Positions 16,807 to 25,479 of a DNA stretch of 60,371 bases are shown one piece after another. Position numbers and translations under genes: made by a program. Source of the DNA: Lachnospiraceae bacterium (GTDB lineage Bacteria; Bacillota; Clostridia; Lachnospirales; Lachnospiraceae); the NCBI GenBank assembly GCA_024684085.1, contig JAIKXM010000035.1, forward strand, positions 1-60,371. The letters are read 5' to 3'. The first letter of the stretch is position 1. Every line of letters starts with the position of its first letter. The notes under the pieces were generated by a model. The model had not been told where the DNA came from. It did not search any database and saw only the letters and a list, made by a program, of their open reading frames with translations.

Positions 16807-16858
16807 TATTTTTTCAGATATATTTTGATACAGGCTAAATAATGGAGACTTTTGATTA

Positions 16859-17509
16859 ATGATGAAAGACAGACATGTTCCTTACGGCCCATATGAAGCG
16901 GTTATAAAACCGGTGTTGGGGTGGCTATTGGCTCTTTTGTTTGTGCTCCTGTTCTGGTGGCTATATATTATTATTGCCCTGCTCATAAGGAGTAAGCTCG
17001 GAAGTCCCGTTCTCTTCACACAGGAGAGACCGGGTAGGATCAATCCCAAGACGGGTAAGGAGAAGATATTCAGATTATATAAGTTCAGAAGCATGGCAGA
17101 TGCCAGAAACAGTAAAGGTGAGCTGCTATCCGATGAAGAGAGATTGACTCCCTTCGGACAGAAGTTAAGAAGAACCAGTCTGGATGAATTGCCTGAGATC
17201 CTGTTCAATATACTGATCTTCAGGAATATGAACTGGATAGGACCCAGACCTCTTCTGGTCAAGTATCTTGACAGATATTCGGAAAGACAGCATCACAGAC
17301 ATGACGTTAAACCGGGATTGACCGGTCTGGCTCAGGTCAACGGACGTAATGCCATCACATGGGAAGAGAAATTCGAATATGATCTTAAGTATGTTGAGAA
17401 GGTTACTTTTCTTGGAGACGTAAGCATTTTGCTTAAGACTGTCAAGGCGGTAGTGGCCAGAGACGGTATAAGTTCCGAGACATCCGTTACCATGGAGGAA
17501 TTTAAATGA
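16859..17509 (+). CDS. pglC: Undecaprenyl-phosphate sugar phosphotransferase (PglC-like)
   Basis: This is a membrane phosphoglycosyltransferase that puts the first sugar-phosphate of a glycan on undecaprenyl phosphate. The 216-aa product has one N-terminal hydrophobic helix (about residues 16-42) and the family core: GSPVLFTQERPGR, KFRSM, RRTSLDELPE with the conserved Asp-Glu dyad, GPRPLL, and RHDVKPGLTGLAQVNGRN. The length is that of minimal PglC rather than the larger WbaP type. It overlaps pglD by the 4-bp ATGA. Confidence 0.88.
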   Translation: MMKDRHVPYGPYEAVIKPVLGWLLALLFVLLFWWLYIIIALLIRSKLGSPVLFTQERPGRINPKTGKEKIFRLYKFRSMADARNSKGELLSDEERLTPFGQKLRRTSLDELPEILFNILIFRNMNWIGPRPLLVKYLDRYSERQHHRHDVKPGLTGLAQVNGRNAITWEEKFEYDLKYVEKVTFLGDVSILLKTVKAVVARDGISSETSVTMEEFK

Positions 17510-18117
17510 AAAAACTGGTCATTATCGGTGCAGGCGGACACGGAAGGGTGATCGCCGACATCGCACGACTCAACGGATATGAAGATATCATCTTTTTGGA
17601 TGATGACACGAGTGTCACTGACTGTGGTCGCTACAAGGTGAAAGGTACTGCAAAAGATGCTGTAGACTTTGCAAAATCGGGATATGACATTAGTGTCGCC
17701 GTGGGTAATTCCAAGATAAGAGAGAGGCTTATAGAGGATCTGATGAGTACCGGTAAGATAGTCAGTCTGATCCATCCTTCGGCAGTGATCGGAGAAGAAG
17801 TCAGCGTGTTGACCGGCACAGTCATAATGGCCGGAGCGGTGATCAATCCGGGGGCGAGCATAGGAAAAGGCTGTATAATCAATACCGGAGCTTCAGTAGA
17901 CCATGACAATACAGTGGGAGACTATTCTCATATATCAGTAGGTGCACATCTTGCGGGAACGGTCACCGTAGGCAGACATGTCTGGGTGGGCATTGGTGCT
18001 TCGGTAAGTAATAATCTCGAGATCTGCGACGAGGTTACACTTGGCGCGGGCGCAGTTGTCATTAAAGACATTATCGAATCCGGAACATATGTCGGAGTCC
18101 CGGCAGGTCGGATATAA
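17506..18117 (+). CDS. pglD: Sugar N-acetyltransferase (PglD-like)
   Basis: This is a left-handed beta-helix acetyltransferase that would N-acetylate the 4-amino sugar made by PglE. The 203-aa product has an N-terminal Rossmann-like domain (IIGAGGHGRVIADIA) and C-terminal hexapeptide repeats from about residue 85 (GTVIMAGAVINPGASIGKG). It includes the catalytic-type His of SVDHDNTVGDYSHIS and ends in the classic GVPAGRI. It is translationally coupled to pglC by ATGA. With pglE and pglC it forms a bacillosamine-type cassette for a surface glycan or glycoprotein. Confidence 0.88.
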   Translation: MKKLVIIGAGGHGRVIADIARLNGYEDIIFLDDDTSVTDCGRYKVKGTAKDAVDFAKSGYDISVAVGNSKIRERLIEDLMSTGKIVSLIHPSAVIGEEVSVLTGTVIMAGAVINPGASIGKGCIINTGASVDHDNTVGDYSHISVGAHLAGTVTVGRHVWVGIGASVSNNLEICDEVTLGAGAVVIKDIIESGTYVGVPAGRI

Positions 18118-18166
18118 TGTGGTCCATCCAATGAAAAAGGAAAATATGATTTGAACTCTATTATCA

Positions 18167-18201
18167 TTATAGCCGGGATTGAGTTTCAATCCCGGCTATA
18201 A
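18167..18201. terminator. Bidirectional terminator between pglD and the receiver gene
   Basis: A perfect 16-bp stem (ttatagccgggattga paired with tcaatcccggctataa) with a 3-nt loop sits between convergent genes. It has no long T run on either side. Confidence 0.7.
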
Positions 18202-18246
18202 TAACAATATACAGAATAATCGCTAATTAGTAATGCCTGTTAGTAT

Positions 18247-18624
18247 TCAGATGCGTCCAAGTGCTGTATCAAGCAGCATGTAAAGAGTCTCGTAATTGAT
18301 GGGCTTGGCAAGATAACCGACAGCCCCGTCAACGGCTTCATCATGAGCAAAAGCGGAAGTTGCCGTCATGAAGATTATCTTTGCATCGGGAACCATCTTC
18401 CTTAATGCGGAAGCGATCTCTGTGCCTCTCTTACCGGGAAGGATGATGTCCATGAGAAAGACATCGTAGTTGTTGCCGTTTTTAACGGACTCCAATAATT
18501 CATCACCGGAAGAAAAAGAGAAACTCTCCAATGATACCCCTTTTTTGATCATATAGAAATTCAACCATTGCTTCAGCATCTCCTGCTGAATCATACTGTC
18601 GTCACAGTGAGCTATTCTTACCAT
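18247..18624 (-). CDS. Stand-alone response regulator receiver protein
   Basis: This is a single CheY-like receiver domain of 125 aa without an output domain. Seen: acidic pocket Asp8-Asp9 in AHCDDS, phosphoacceptor Asp59 in VFLMDIILPGKRG, Thr87 in FMTATS, and Lys107 in LAKPI. The domain style resembles AgrA/LytTR receivers. I chose the ATG at 18624, preceded by GGGGG, over an upstream ATG at 18636. No histidine kinase is adjacent, so its partner is unknown; it may work as a phosphate shuttle or through protein contacts. Confidence 0.8.
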   Translation of the reverse strand: MVRIAHCDDSMIQQEMLKQWLNFYMIKKGVSLESFSFSSGDELLESVKNGNNYDVFLMDIILPGKRGTEIASALRKMVPDAKIIFMTATSAFAHDEAVDGAVGYLAKPINYETLYMLLDTALGRI

Positions 18625-18808
18625 GCGTACCCCCATAATACAAAAGGATCTGGTCCAATTGAATCACATTTATTCCCCGTGTTAATTAGTAGTATAAAGG
18701 TCGTTTGTTACAGATTTGTTAAAAAGTTCTGAATTATATATTAATACGACGCAATTAACTGAAATCGTGTTAATTATAAAACAAAAACGGTAGAATTGCA
18801 AGACTTCT

Positions 18809-18819
18809 TATGCTACAAT
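18809..18819 (+). promoter_or_regulatory. Extended -10 promoter upstream of the MBL gene
   Basis: TATGCTACAAT matches an extended -10 element (TG-N-TACAAT, with TACAAT at 18814-18819). No good -35 is seen. The downstream leader holds a short inverted repeat (ataggaa and ttcctat). Confidence 0.5.
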
Positions 18820-18896
18820 ACGTATAAGAATAGGAACTTATTCCTATATCCAATGTTAATGGCCTAAAGTCAATAAAAAAGACGGAGGACTTGCCT

Positions 18897-20495
18897 ATGA
18901 AATTGATGTTTATCGGCGCAGCCAGGGAAGTAACGGGGAGTTGTCATTATCTTAATGCCTGCGGTAAACACATTCTGGTGGATTATGGTATGGAACAGGG
19001 TCAGAACGTCTTCGAGAACGTGGATCTGCCGGTTGAGGCTCCATTGATCGATTATGTGCTTCTGACACATGCTCATGTTGACCATTCCGGAATGTTACCT
19101 CTTCTCTATGCAAAAGGCTTCAGGGGACAGATATTTACTACAGAGGCAAGTGCAGATCTTTGTAGCATAATGTTGCGAGACTGTGCGCATATTCAGATGC
19201 AGGAAGCTGAGTGGGCCAATCGTAAGGCTAAGCGTAGTTCCGAAGTGAAAGCCGTAGAGCCTGTGTACACCATGGAAGATGCTGACGGTGCGATCAGACA
19301 TCTGGTTCCCTGTTCTTATGAACAGGACGTGGAAGTATGCGACGGCATCAGGATAAGGTTCTCCGATGTCGGACATCTCCTTGGATCAGCCAGCATTGAG
19401 GTATGGATATCTGAGGACGGTGTTGACAGGAAGATCGTATTCTCAGGTGATATCGGTAATAAGGATCAGCCTTTGATCAAAAATCCCAAATACACCGAGA
19501 CTGCCGATTATGTAGTAATGGAGTCTACCTACGGTGACAGATTACATTCTTCGGAGAAGCCTGACTATGTGAAGGAACTTGCGGAGATAATCCAGACCAC
19601 TTTTAACAGAGGCGGTAATGTAGTCATTCCTTCATTCGCAGTCGGTCGTACACAGGAGATGCTCTATTTCCTGCGTAAGATCAAGGAAGACAGAATGATC
19701 GAAGGTTTTCCCGATTTTCAGGTATTCGTAGATAGTCCTCTGGCAGTTGAGGCTACGGGAATATTCCATAAGAATCAGTTGGAATGCTTCGATGAGGAAG
19801 CAATGGAACTTGTTAACAAAGGGATCAATCCGATCACTTTTCCGGGATTGAACCTTAGTATCACAAGCGATGAATCTAAGGCGATCAACTTCGATATGAC
19901 GCCGAAGGTCATCCTCTCAGCATCGGGTATGTGCGAGGCCGGTCGTATAAGGCATCATCTTAAGCACAACCTGTGGAGACCCGAGTGTACCATTCTTTTC
20001 GTAGGATATCAGGCTGTAGGTACATTGGGAAGAACGATTGTTGACGGAGCCAAGGAAGTAAGACTCTTTGGTGAACCAATCGAGATAAGAGCAGAGATCA
20101 AGACACTTGTCGGACTCAGCGGACATGCGGATAAGAACGGACTGTTAGAGTGGATAGGAGCTTTTAAGACTCGTCCGAAGATGGTATTCGTTGTGCACGG
20201 CGAAGACGGTGTCGCGGAGAGTTTTGTACAAACACTTATTGACGAATGCGATCTGGATGCGTATGCTCCTTATAGTGGCACACGTTATGACCTTGCATCG
20301 GGAACCTTCGATTACGAAGCACCTCCCGTACGTATCGTACCCAAGAAGAAGTCCGTATCCGATGTATTCTCAAGGCTTATTGCTGCCGGACAGCGTCTTA
20401 TGGGCGTTATTAAGAGGAATGAAGGCGGTGCCAATAAAGATCTGGCCAAGTTCGCAGATCAGATCAACAGTCTGTGCGATAAATGGGACAGATGA
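18897..20495 (+). CDS. Metallo-beta-lactamase / beta-CASP RNase-like protein
   Basis: This is a CPSF73-type metallohydrolase, probably an RNA nuclease. The 532-aa product begins with the MBL fold (GAAREVTGSCHYL), has the zinc motif THAHVDHSG (His58, His60, Asp62, His63), and contains a later metal-ligand His in SDVGHLLGSA. VVIPSFAVGRTQE and ILSASGMCEAGRI mark the beta-CASP part, and GLSGHAD and FVVHGE the C-terminal MBL part. An extra C-terminal stretch of about 80 residues, rich in Lys and Arg, follows. ATG 18897 follows GGAGG by 8 bp. The substrate is unknown. Confidence 0.85.
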   Translation: MKLMFIGAAREVTGSCHYLNACGKHILVDYGMEQGQNVFENVDLPVEAPLIDYVLLTHAHVDHSGMLPLLYAKGFRGQIFTTEASADLCSIMLRDCAHIQMQEAEWANRKAKRSSEVKAVEPVYTMEDADGAIRHLVPCSYEQDVEVCDGIRIRFSDVGHLLGSASIEVWISEDGVDRKIVFSGDIGNKDQPLIKNPKYTETADYVVMESTYGDRLHSSEKPDYVKELAEIIQTTFNRGGNVVIPSFAVGRTQEMLYFLRKIKEDRMIEGFPDFQVFVDSPLAVEATGIFHKNQLECFDEEAMELVNKGINPITFPGLNLSITSDESKAINFDMTPKVILSASGMCEAGRIRHHLKHNLWRPECTILFVGYQAVGTLGRTIVDGAKEVRLFGEPIEIRAEIKTLVGLSGHADKNGLLEWIGAFKTRPKMVFVVHGEDGVAESFVQTLIDECDLDAYAPYSGTRYDLASGTFDYEAPPVRIVPKKKSVSDVFSRLIAAGQRLMGVIKRNEGGANKDLAKFADQINSLCDKWDR

Positions 20496-20559
20496 ACATG
20501 ACCAGGAAGGGAACAGGAAGTCAAAGCCAATAAGGTCTTGGCAGGATAGGTAGTTAGTA

Positions 20560-21408
20560 ATGAGTTACGCAGACAGAGTTTTTGTAAGTATGTGCCGTGA
20601 TATTCTTGATAACGGTACGAGCACCGAAGGAGAGAAGGTTCGCCCGGTATGGCCGGACGGAACTCCCGCTTATACCATCAAGAAGTTCGGGGTGGTGAAC
20701 AGGTATGATCTGAGGGAAGAGTTCCCTCTGCTTACTCTTCGCCGAACGGCACTTAAGAGCGCAACGGATGAGATCCTCTGGATATGGCAGCAGAAGTCCA
20801 ATAATATTCATGACCTGCATTCACATATCTGGGATGAATGGGCTGATGAGGACGGCTCCATAGGAAAGGCTTACGGCTATCAGCTCGGAGTTAAGCATCA
20901 GTACAAAGAAGGCATGATGGATCAGGTAGACAGGGTCATATATGATCTTAAGAACAATCCTTTCAGCCGAAGGATAATGACCAATATCTACGTTCATCAG
21001 GATCTTCACGAGATGAATCTTTATCCCTGCGCATACAGCATGACTTTTAATGTGACTCAGCGAAAGGGTGAAGACAAGCTTACTCTTAACGGCATTCTGA
21101 ATCAGAGGTCACAGGATGTTCTGGCAGCCAACAACTGGAATGTTGTGCAGTATTCCGTGCTTCTGCATATGCTGGCAAGAGAATGCGATATGTATGTCGG
21201 CGAGCTCGTTCATGTGATAGCGGATGCCCATATCTACGACAGGCATATCCCTATCATAGAGGAGTTGATCGCAAGACCTCAGTTCGATGCACCGAAGTTC
21301 ACACTCAACCCCGATGTCCATGATTTTTACAAGTTCACGCGCAATGACGTATCGGTTGAGAACTATGTGACAGGTGAGCAGATCACGAATATTGAGATCG
21401 CGATCTGA
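20560..21408 (+). CDS. thyA: Thymidylate synthase
   Basis: ThyA makes dTMP from dUMP with methylene-tetrahydrofolate. The 282-aa product has catalytic Cys157 in LYPCAYSMTF instead of the common PPCH context, plus NQRSQDVLAANNWN, ELVHVIADAHIY and DFYKFT. The YPCAY context and overall length recall the Bacillus ThyA / phage phi3T branch rather than the Escherichia coli type. The product dihydrofolate would be recycled by the folA product encoded next. The start ATG 20560 has a weak GATAGG site. Confidence 0.92.
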   Translation: MSYADRVFVSMCRDILDNGTSTEGEKVRPVWPDGTPAYTIKKFGVVNRYDLREEFPLLTLRRTALKSATDEILWIWQQKSNNIHDLHSHIWDEWADEDGSIGKAYGYQLGVKHQYKEGMMDQVDRVIYDLKNNPFSRRIMTNIYVHQDLHEMNLYPCAYSMTFNVTQRKGEDKLTLNGILNQRSQDVLAANNWNVVQYSVLLHMLARECDMYVGELVHVIADAHIYDRHIPIIEELIARPQFDAPKFTLNPDVHDFYKFTRNDVSVENYVTGEQITNIEIAI

Positions 21409-21446
21409 TATCCGGCAAAAAGTCTTCATTAAAGTCAGACTCATGG

Positions 21447-21476
21447 TTGCAATGGCAGACCCCTTGTGGTTATAAT
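21447..21476 (+). promoter_or_regulatory. Sigma-A promoter of folA
   Basis: TTGCAA (21447-21452), an 18-bp spacer and TATAAT (21471-21476) lie 66 bp before folA, so folA can be transcribed apart from thyA. Confidence 0.6.
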
Positions 21477-21541
21477 AAAAACGTATTGATGTTTCGGCAT
21501 GGGCTTAGGAGCGTCTTGAAGAAAAACAGGGGGCAATTAAG

Positions 21542-22033
21542 ATGAATGCTATTGTAGCAGTTGATGCCAATTGGGCGATAGGCAATAAGGGTCAGTTACT
21601 TGTCAGTATTCCTGCAGATCATAAGATGTTCAGACAGGAGACTATAGGCAAGGTCGTTGTACTGGGACGTAAGACTATTGAGACCTTTCCGGGTGGCAAG
21701 CCGCTTGCGGGCAGAACCAATATAATCCTGACGGGGAATCCGGATTATAAAGCAGGTGATGCCATTATCGTACACAGCATTGATGAGCTTCTTGATAAGT
21801 TGAAGGAGTATCCTACCGAAGATGTATATATCATCGGCGGGGATTCAGTTTATCGTCAGATGCTTCCCTATGTGGATACGGTTCATGTGACCAAGATCGA
21901 TCGCAAGTACGAGGCGGACGCATTTTTCTCCGATCTGGATGAAGATCCGGAATGGGAGATCGTTGCAGAGAGTGACGAGCAGACTTATTTTGATACGACG
22001 TATTCATTCGTGAAATACAAGAGGATCGGATAA
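21542..22033 (+). CDS. folA: Dihydrofolate reductase
   Basis: This enzyme reduces dihydrofolate to tetrahydrofolate with NADPH. The 163-aa product is of standard length and shows VDANWAIGNKGQLL at the N-terminus, VVLGRKTIETFPGGKPL (NADPH-binding), and VYIIGGDSVYRQMLPY. The active-site acidic residue is Asp27 or so in the SIPADHKMF helix. AGGGGG lies 8 bp before ATG 21542. Pairing with thyA gives a complete thymidylate cycle. Confidence 0.92.
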   Translation: MNAIVAVDANWAIGNKGQLLVSIPADHKMFRQETIGKVVVLGRKTIETFPGGKPLAGRTNIILTGNPDYKAGDAIIVHSIDELLDKLKEYPTEDVYIIGGDSVYRQMLPYVDTVHVTKIDRKYEADAFFSDLDEDPEWEIVAESDEQTYFDTTYSFVKYKRIG

Positions 22034-22087
22034 CCTGTGAGTCGGTTGTTTGATTAGTTTTATCAGTTGTGTGAAAGAGAAGAAAAA

Positions 22088-22366
22088 GTGAGTACTATTG
22101 TTAATGATTCGATATTACCTGAAGAACTCGCAGAAGTAGTAGAGTATCAGCAGGAAAAAGTAAGAAATGATCTTATAAGGGATCTTATAAGGTTACGTAA
22201 GGAACGTAGAATAACACAGGAGGAACTGGCGCTCAGAACAGGTATCGCCAGATCCAATATCTCGAGGATCGAGAAGGGTACTTATAACATTACTCTTGAC
22301 ACTCTTGTCAAGATCGCTGTAGGTATCGGAATGACTCTGGATATTAATCTTGTTGATTTCGAATAA
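22088..22366 (+). CDS. Xre-family helix-turn-helix regulator
   Basis: This is a 92-aa DNA-binding protein with a C-terminal Cro/CI-type helix-turn-helix (RKERRITQEELALRTGIARS, then NISRIEKGTYNITLDTLVKI). The form resembles HigA-type antitoxins, but no toxin gene is adjacent. GTG 22088 is preferred, with AGAGAAG upstream; a TTG at 22067 would add seven residues. A terminator follows. Confidence 0.8.
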   Translation: MSTIVNDSILPEELAEVVEYQQEKVRNDLIRDLIRLRKERRITQEELALRTGIARSNISRIEKGTYNITLDTLVKIAVGIGMTLDINLVDFE

Positions 22367-22432
22367 GTTCCAAAGCGTGATCTTTATGTCCCGCAAGAAC
22401 TGTGGCTCGTATAACTGAATATTGTTGTTAAT

Positions 22433-22458
22433 TGGGTTCGGCAATGTCGAACCCTTTT
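22433..22458 (+). terminator. Terminator after the Xre gene
   Basis: The arms gggttcg and cgaaccc with a 7-nt loop are followed directly by TTTT. Confidence 0.75.
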
Positions 22459-22564
22459 GTTAGTGTCAGAAAGTCTTTGGCCTTTAGGGACAATTGATAC
22501 CCGGTCGTTGCGAAGGAGTGAAGAGTTTTGACATATAAATTGGTTGATTTAGATGGGGATCGGT

Positions 22565-23701
22565 ATGAGACTGATACACTGTGCGGATATACATCTCGAC
22601 TCGGCGTTCACGGGCAATTTCGACAGAAATGACGCTCGTGTCAGAAAAAGTGAGTTGCTGGATGTTTTTACAAAAATGGTTGAAAAGGCGGCTGAGGAAG
22701 ATGTAAGGGGTATCATCATAGCAGGCGATCTGTTTGATACTACATCCATAAGTCAGGATACGGTAAAAAAGGTTCAGGATGTGATTGTACGATATTCCGG
22801 ACTGGACTTTTATTATATTAGTGGTAATCATGACAGTGACGGGTTCCTTACGCTTATGGATCACATACCGGATAATCTTAAGCTGTTCGAAGACGGATAT
22901 GGCAGTTATGTGCTGTATGACCGTATGCAGATGGGTAAGAAGGTTGTGATCACGGGAGTCAATGAAGATCAAAATAAGGTCTTTCTTGATCGTCTGAATG
23001 AGGGATGTGATCCGGTTTTGTCAAAGGATGATATCAATATTGTTATCATGCACGGTATGCTGCGTTCGGCAGGCGGAGATGACTGTATTGATGTGAGGGA
23101 ACTCAGAGGCAGGAATATAGATTATCTGGCACTTGGGCACATACACAGTTATATGTCGGGTTCCATTGATGACAGGGGATCTTACTGTTACAGCGGATGT
23201 CTTGAGGGAAGAGGTTTCGATGAGGCCGGAGAACACGGATATGTGGAGCTTGATATCGATGTGGAGAGCGGTCTTGTCTCGCATACTTTTGTGCCTTTGG
23301 AAGGAAGTAATATCTTAAGTGTCGATGTGGATGTCTCCGAATGTGATTCCATGGGAGATGTGATCAATGCGATAGAAGCAAGACTTGATCTGGAGGATGT
23401 GGATGAGAACAGTATGATAGAGATCATCCTTATCGGAGAAGTGGATGAGAGGGATGATATCATCACCGATCAGATCGAGAGATATTATGACCGCCGTTAC
23501 AGGAAGACAAGAGTTAAGGATAATAGTGTTCTAAGGATCGATTATAAGAGGTTCAGCAGAGATTATTCGCTTAAGGGAGAATTTGTCAGGAATGTTATGG
23601 AAGCCACGGATCTGAGTGAAGAAGAGAAGGCTCTGACTATTAAGGTCGGGATTGCTGCTTTGGAATCCGATGGTGAGAGATTTGCTGACTGGCTAAGATG
23701 A
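22565..23701 (+). CDS. SbcD/YhaO-like DNA repair exonuclease
   Basis: This is a calcineurin-type metallophosphoesterase, the nuclease half of an Mre11-Rad50-like complex. The 378-aa product has the metal motifs in order: HCADIHLDS, AGDLFDTT, SGNHDSDG, and ALGHIHSYM. The C-terminal half is a cap and partner-binding region rich in Asp and Glu. ATG 22565 is chosen (GGGG six bases upstream) over ATG 22553. It overlaps the ATPase gene by the 4-bp ATGA, supporting a two-protein complex. Confidence 0.85.
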   Translation: MRLIHCADIHLDSAFTGNFDRNDARVRKSELLDVFTKMVEKAAEEDVRGIIIAGDLFDTTSISQDTVKKVQDVIVRYSGLDFYYISGNHDSDGFLTLMDHIPDNLKLFEDGYGSYVLYDRMQMGKKVVITGVNEDQNKVFLDRLNEGCDPVLSKDDINIVIMHGMLRSAGGDDCIDVRELRGRNIDYLALGHIHSYMSGSIDDRGSYCYSGCLEGRGFDEAGEHGYVELDIDVESGLVSHTFVPLEGSNILSVDVDVSECDSMGDVINAIEARLDLEDVDENSMIEIILIGEVDERDDIITDQIERYYDRRYRKTRVKDNSVLRIDYKRFSRDYSLKGEFVRNVMEATDLSEEEKALTIKVGIAALESDGERFADWLR

Positions 23702-25479
23702 GAATCAATAAGATAGAGATCGATAATTTCGGTAAGTTAAGCAATTACATATATGTTTTTCAATCGGGACTGAATCTGATCGAGACTCCCAACGGAAGCG
23801 GTAAGAGTACAACTGTTGCCTTTATACTGGCTATGTTCTACGGACTTGAATCAACAGGCAGGAAGGACAGCATACGTAATGAACGAAGCCGCTATAAGCC
23901 ATGGCAGGGCGGTCGAATGGGTGGCAGTCTGACCTTCGAATGTGAGGGCAGAGAATATGTCATTACCCGTTACTGGGGAGAAAAGCCTTCCATGGATCAC
24001 ATGGAAGTTCGGAATGCCGTTACTAATGTGGTGACCGATATTCTTGGGGATCGTCCGGGTGAAGTCGTATTCGGACTGGACAGAGAGTCTTTTATGAGGA
24101 CCTGTCTCAGGCGTCAGAGTGAGATGAACCTGACAATGACTGACGGCATCAGTAGCAGGCTTGGCGGTACTGACGGTATTGGCTTTGATATGGAAGGCTA
24201 TGATAATGCCATAGAAGTGATCAAGGACAATCTTAATCACTTAAGTCCGTCAAGGAAGACAGGAGCTATCAGAAGGACTCGTGATGAGATCGCGGGGCTT
24301 AAGAGTGAACTTGGCGCCGAGAAGCGGGTGAGAGCATCTCTTGAAGAGTGCCGTACGATGTTACGCCGTCTTGCAGAAGAGAAGTCGGATAAGGAAGAAG
24401 AGATCGCCGAGCTTGGACGTTTCGATAGGGAAGCGGATGGTGAGTCCGACGAGAACCGCAAGCGTTACGATGGCGGTGAGTCCGGTGATGAAGATTTGCG
24501 TGGAGAATACCCTAAGCGTGATGAGGAAGATGAATATGATAGTATTCTGTGGGAAGCGGGAAGACCGAGAGTATGGGAGAGAGGATTAAGATTCGTACTG
24601 TTTCTTATGGTCGTTGCCGTTATCATATTCGTTATGGCAGCAACAGGTATTGTCATCATTCCTTCGCTTGAGAAAGAGATGGCAGTAGGGTTGGCCGGAT
24701 TGCTTAGTGCCTTTATAGTGCTGGATTCTGTTGTCCTGTATAAAGGTTATAGGAGACGCAGAAGAAAGATAGAGAGGCTAAGGGCTGAAGAAGCTGACAG
24801 CAGGAAGATTAAGAGCCTTAGAACCGAAGAGGCTGACAGCAGGAGGATAGAGAGGCTAAGAACCGAAGAAGCTGACAGCAGGAAGAGGCGCACCGATTTG
24901 AGGGGCGAAATAACCTTCGCAATAGGTGAGTTGAATGATATAATGTCTAAGATCAAAAGATTGGAGAAACAGCAGGATTCGCTTGTCGCAGAGCTTAAGA
25001 AGTTCGAGGGTTATAAGGCGGATATTGAGGAATGCAGCGCGCGCCTTAATGAACAGGAGAAGTTGTATAAGGCATATGTCAATGCCGACAGATATCTGCG
25101 TAAGGCAAGGTCTGATATAAGTGAAGGATTCATGGAGCCGTTGCTTAATAGCTTCCGGCAGTATTATTCGGAAGCGACGGGAGAAGACGGCAACGATTAC
25201 AGGATAGATGAGAACGGTAAGATAACACGTATAGAATACGGTATTCAGAGAGACGGAGAACTCTTAAGTCAGGGTAATAGGGATCTTAATGATCTGATGC
25301 TCAGACTTGCGTATGTTGATATCATATTCAGTGATAATAAGCCTGTGCTCATATTCGATGATCCGTTTGTCAATCTTGATGATGACAGGCTTCATGCCAA
25401 TCTTGATCTTATGAGAAGAGTATCCGAGAAATATCAGGTTATCTATTTTACCTGCAGAAGGAATGATTATGGCAGATAA
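23698..25479 (+). CDS. YhaN/SbcC-like ATPase with membrane segments
   Basis: This is the ATPase partner of the preceding exonuclease. The 593-aa product has a Rad50-type N-terminus (MRINKIEIDNFGKL; Walker A PNGSGKST at residues 31-38) and a C-terminal ABC half with a signature-like LLSQGNRDLNDLMLRLA and the Walker B motif VLIFDDPFVNLDD. Two hydrophobic segments near residues 298-345 would insert in the membrane, as in YhaN. It is much shorter than Bacillus YhaN (about 960 aa), so the coiled-coil arms are reduced. A 13-residue unit is repeated three times in the coiled coil. Confidence 0.82.
   Translation: MRINKIEIDNFGKLSNYIYVFQSGLNLIETPNGSGKSTTVAFILAMFYGLESTGRKDSIRNERSRYKPWQGGRMGGSLTFECEGREYVITRYWGEKPSMDHMEVRNAVTNVVTDILGDRPGEVVFGLDRESFMRTCLRRQSEMNLTMTDGISSRLGGTDGIGFDMEGYDNAIEVIKDNLNHLSPSRKTGAIRRTRDEIAGLKSELGAEKRVRASLEECRTMLRRLAEEKSDKEEEIAELGRFDREADGESDENRKRYDGGESGDEDLRGEYPKRDEEDEYDSILWEAGRPRVWERGLRFVLFLMVVAVIIFVMAATGIVIIPSLEKEMAVGLAGLLSAFIVLDSVVLYKGYRRRRRKIERLRAEEADSRKIKSLRTEEADSRRIERLRTEEADSRKRRTDLRGEITFAIGELNDIMSKIKRLEKQQDSLVAELKKFEGYKADIEECSARLNEQEKLYKAYVNADRYLRKARSDISEGFMEPLLNSFRQYYSEATGEDGNDYRIDENGKITRIEYGIQRDGELLSQGNRDLNDLMLRLAYVDIIFSDNKPVLIFDDPFVNLDDDRLHANLDLMRRVSEKYQVIYFTCRRNDYGR
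24768..24888 (+). repeat. 39-bp in-frame tandem repeat in the YhaN-like gene
   Basis: Three copies encode units of the form IERLRAEEADSRK. They follow directly after the membrane segments, at about residues 357-397. Copies differ by several synonymous and a few Arg/Lys changes. Confidence 0.85.

Noticed and set aside
22088-22366. HigBA-type toxin-antitoxin pair
   Set aside because: The Xre protein resembles an antitoxin, but no toxin-like gene lies on either side (folA and the exonuclease gene are the neighbours).
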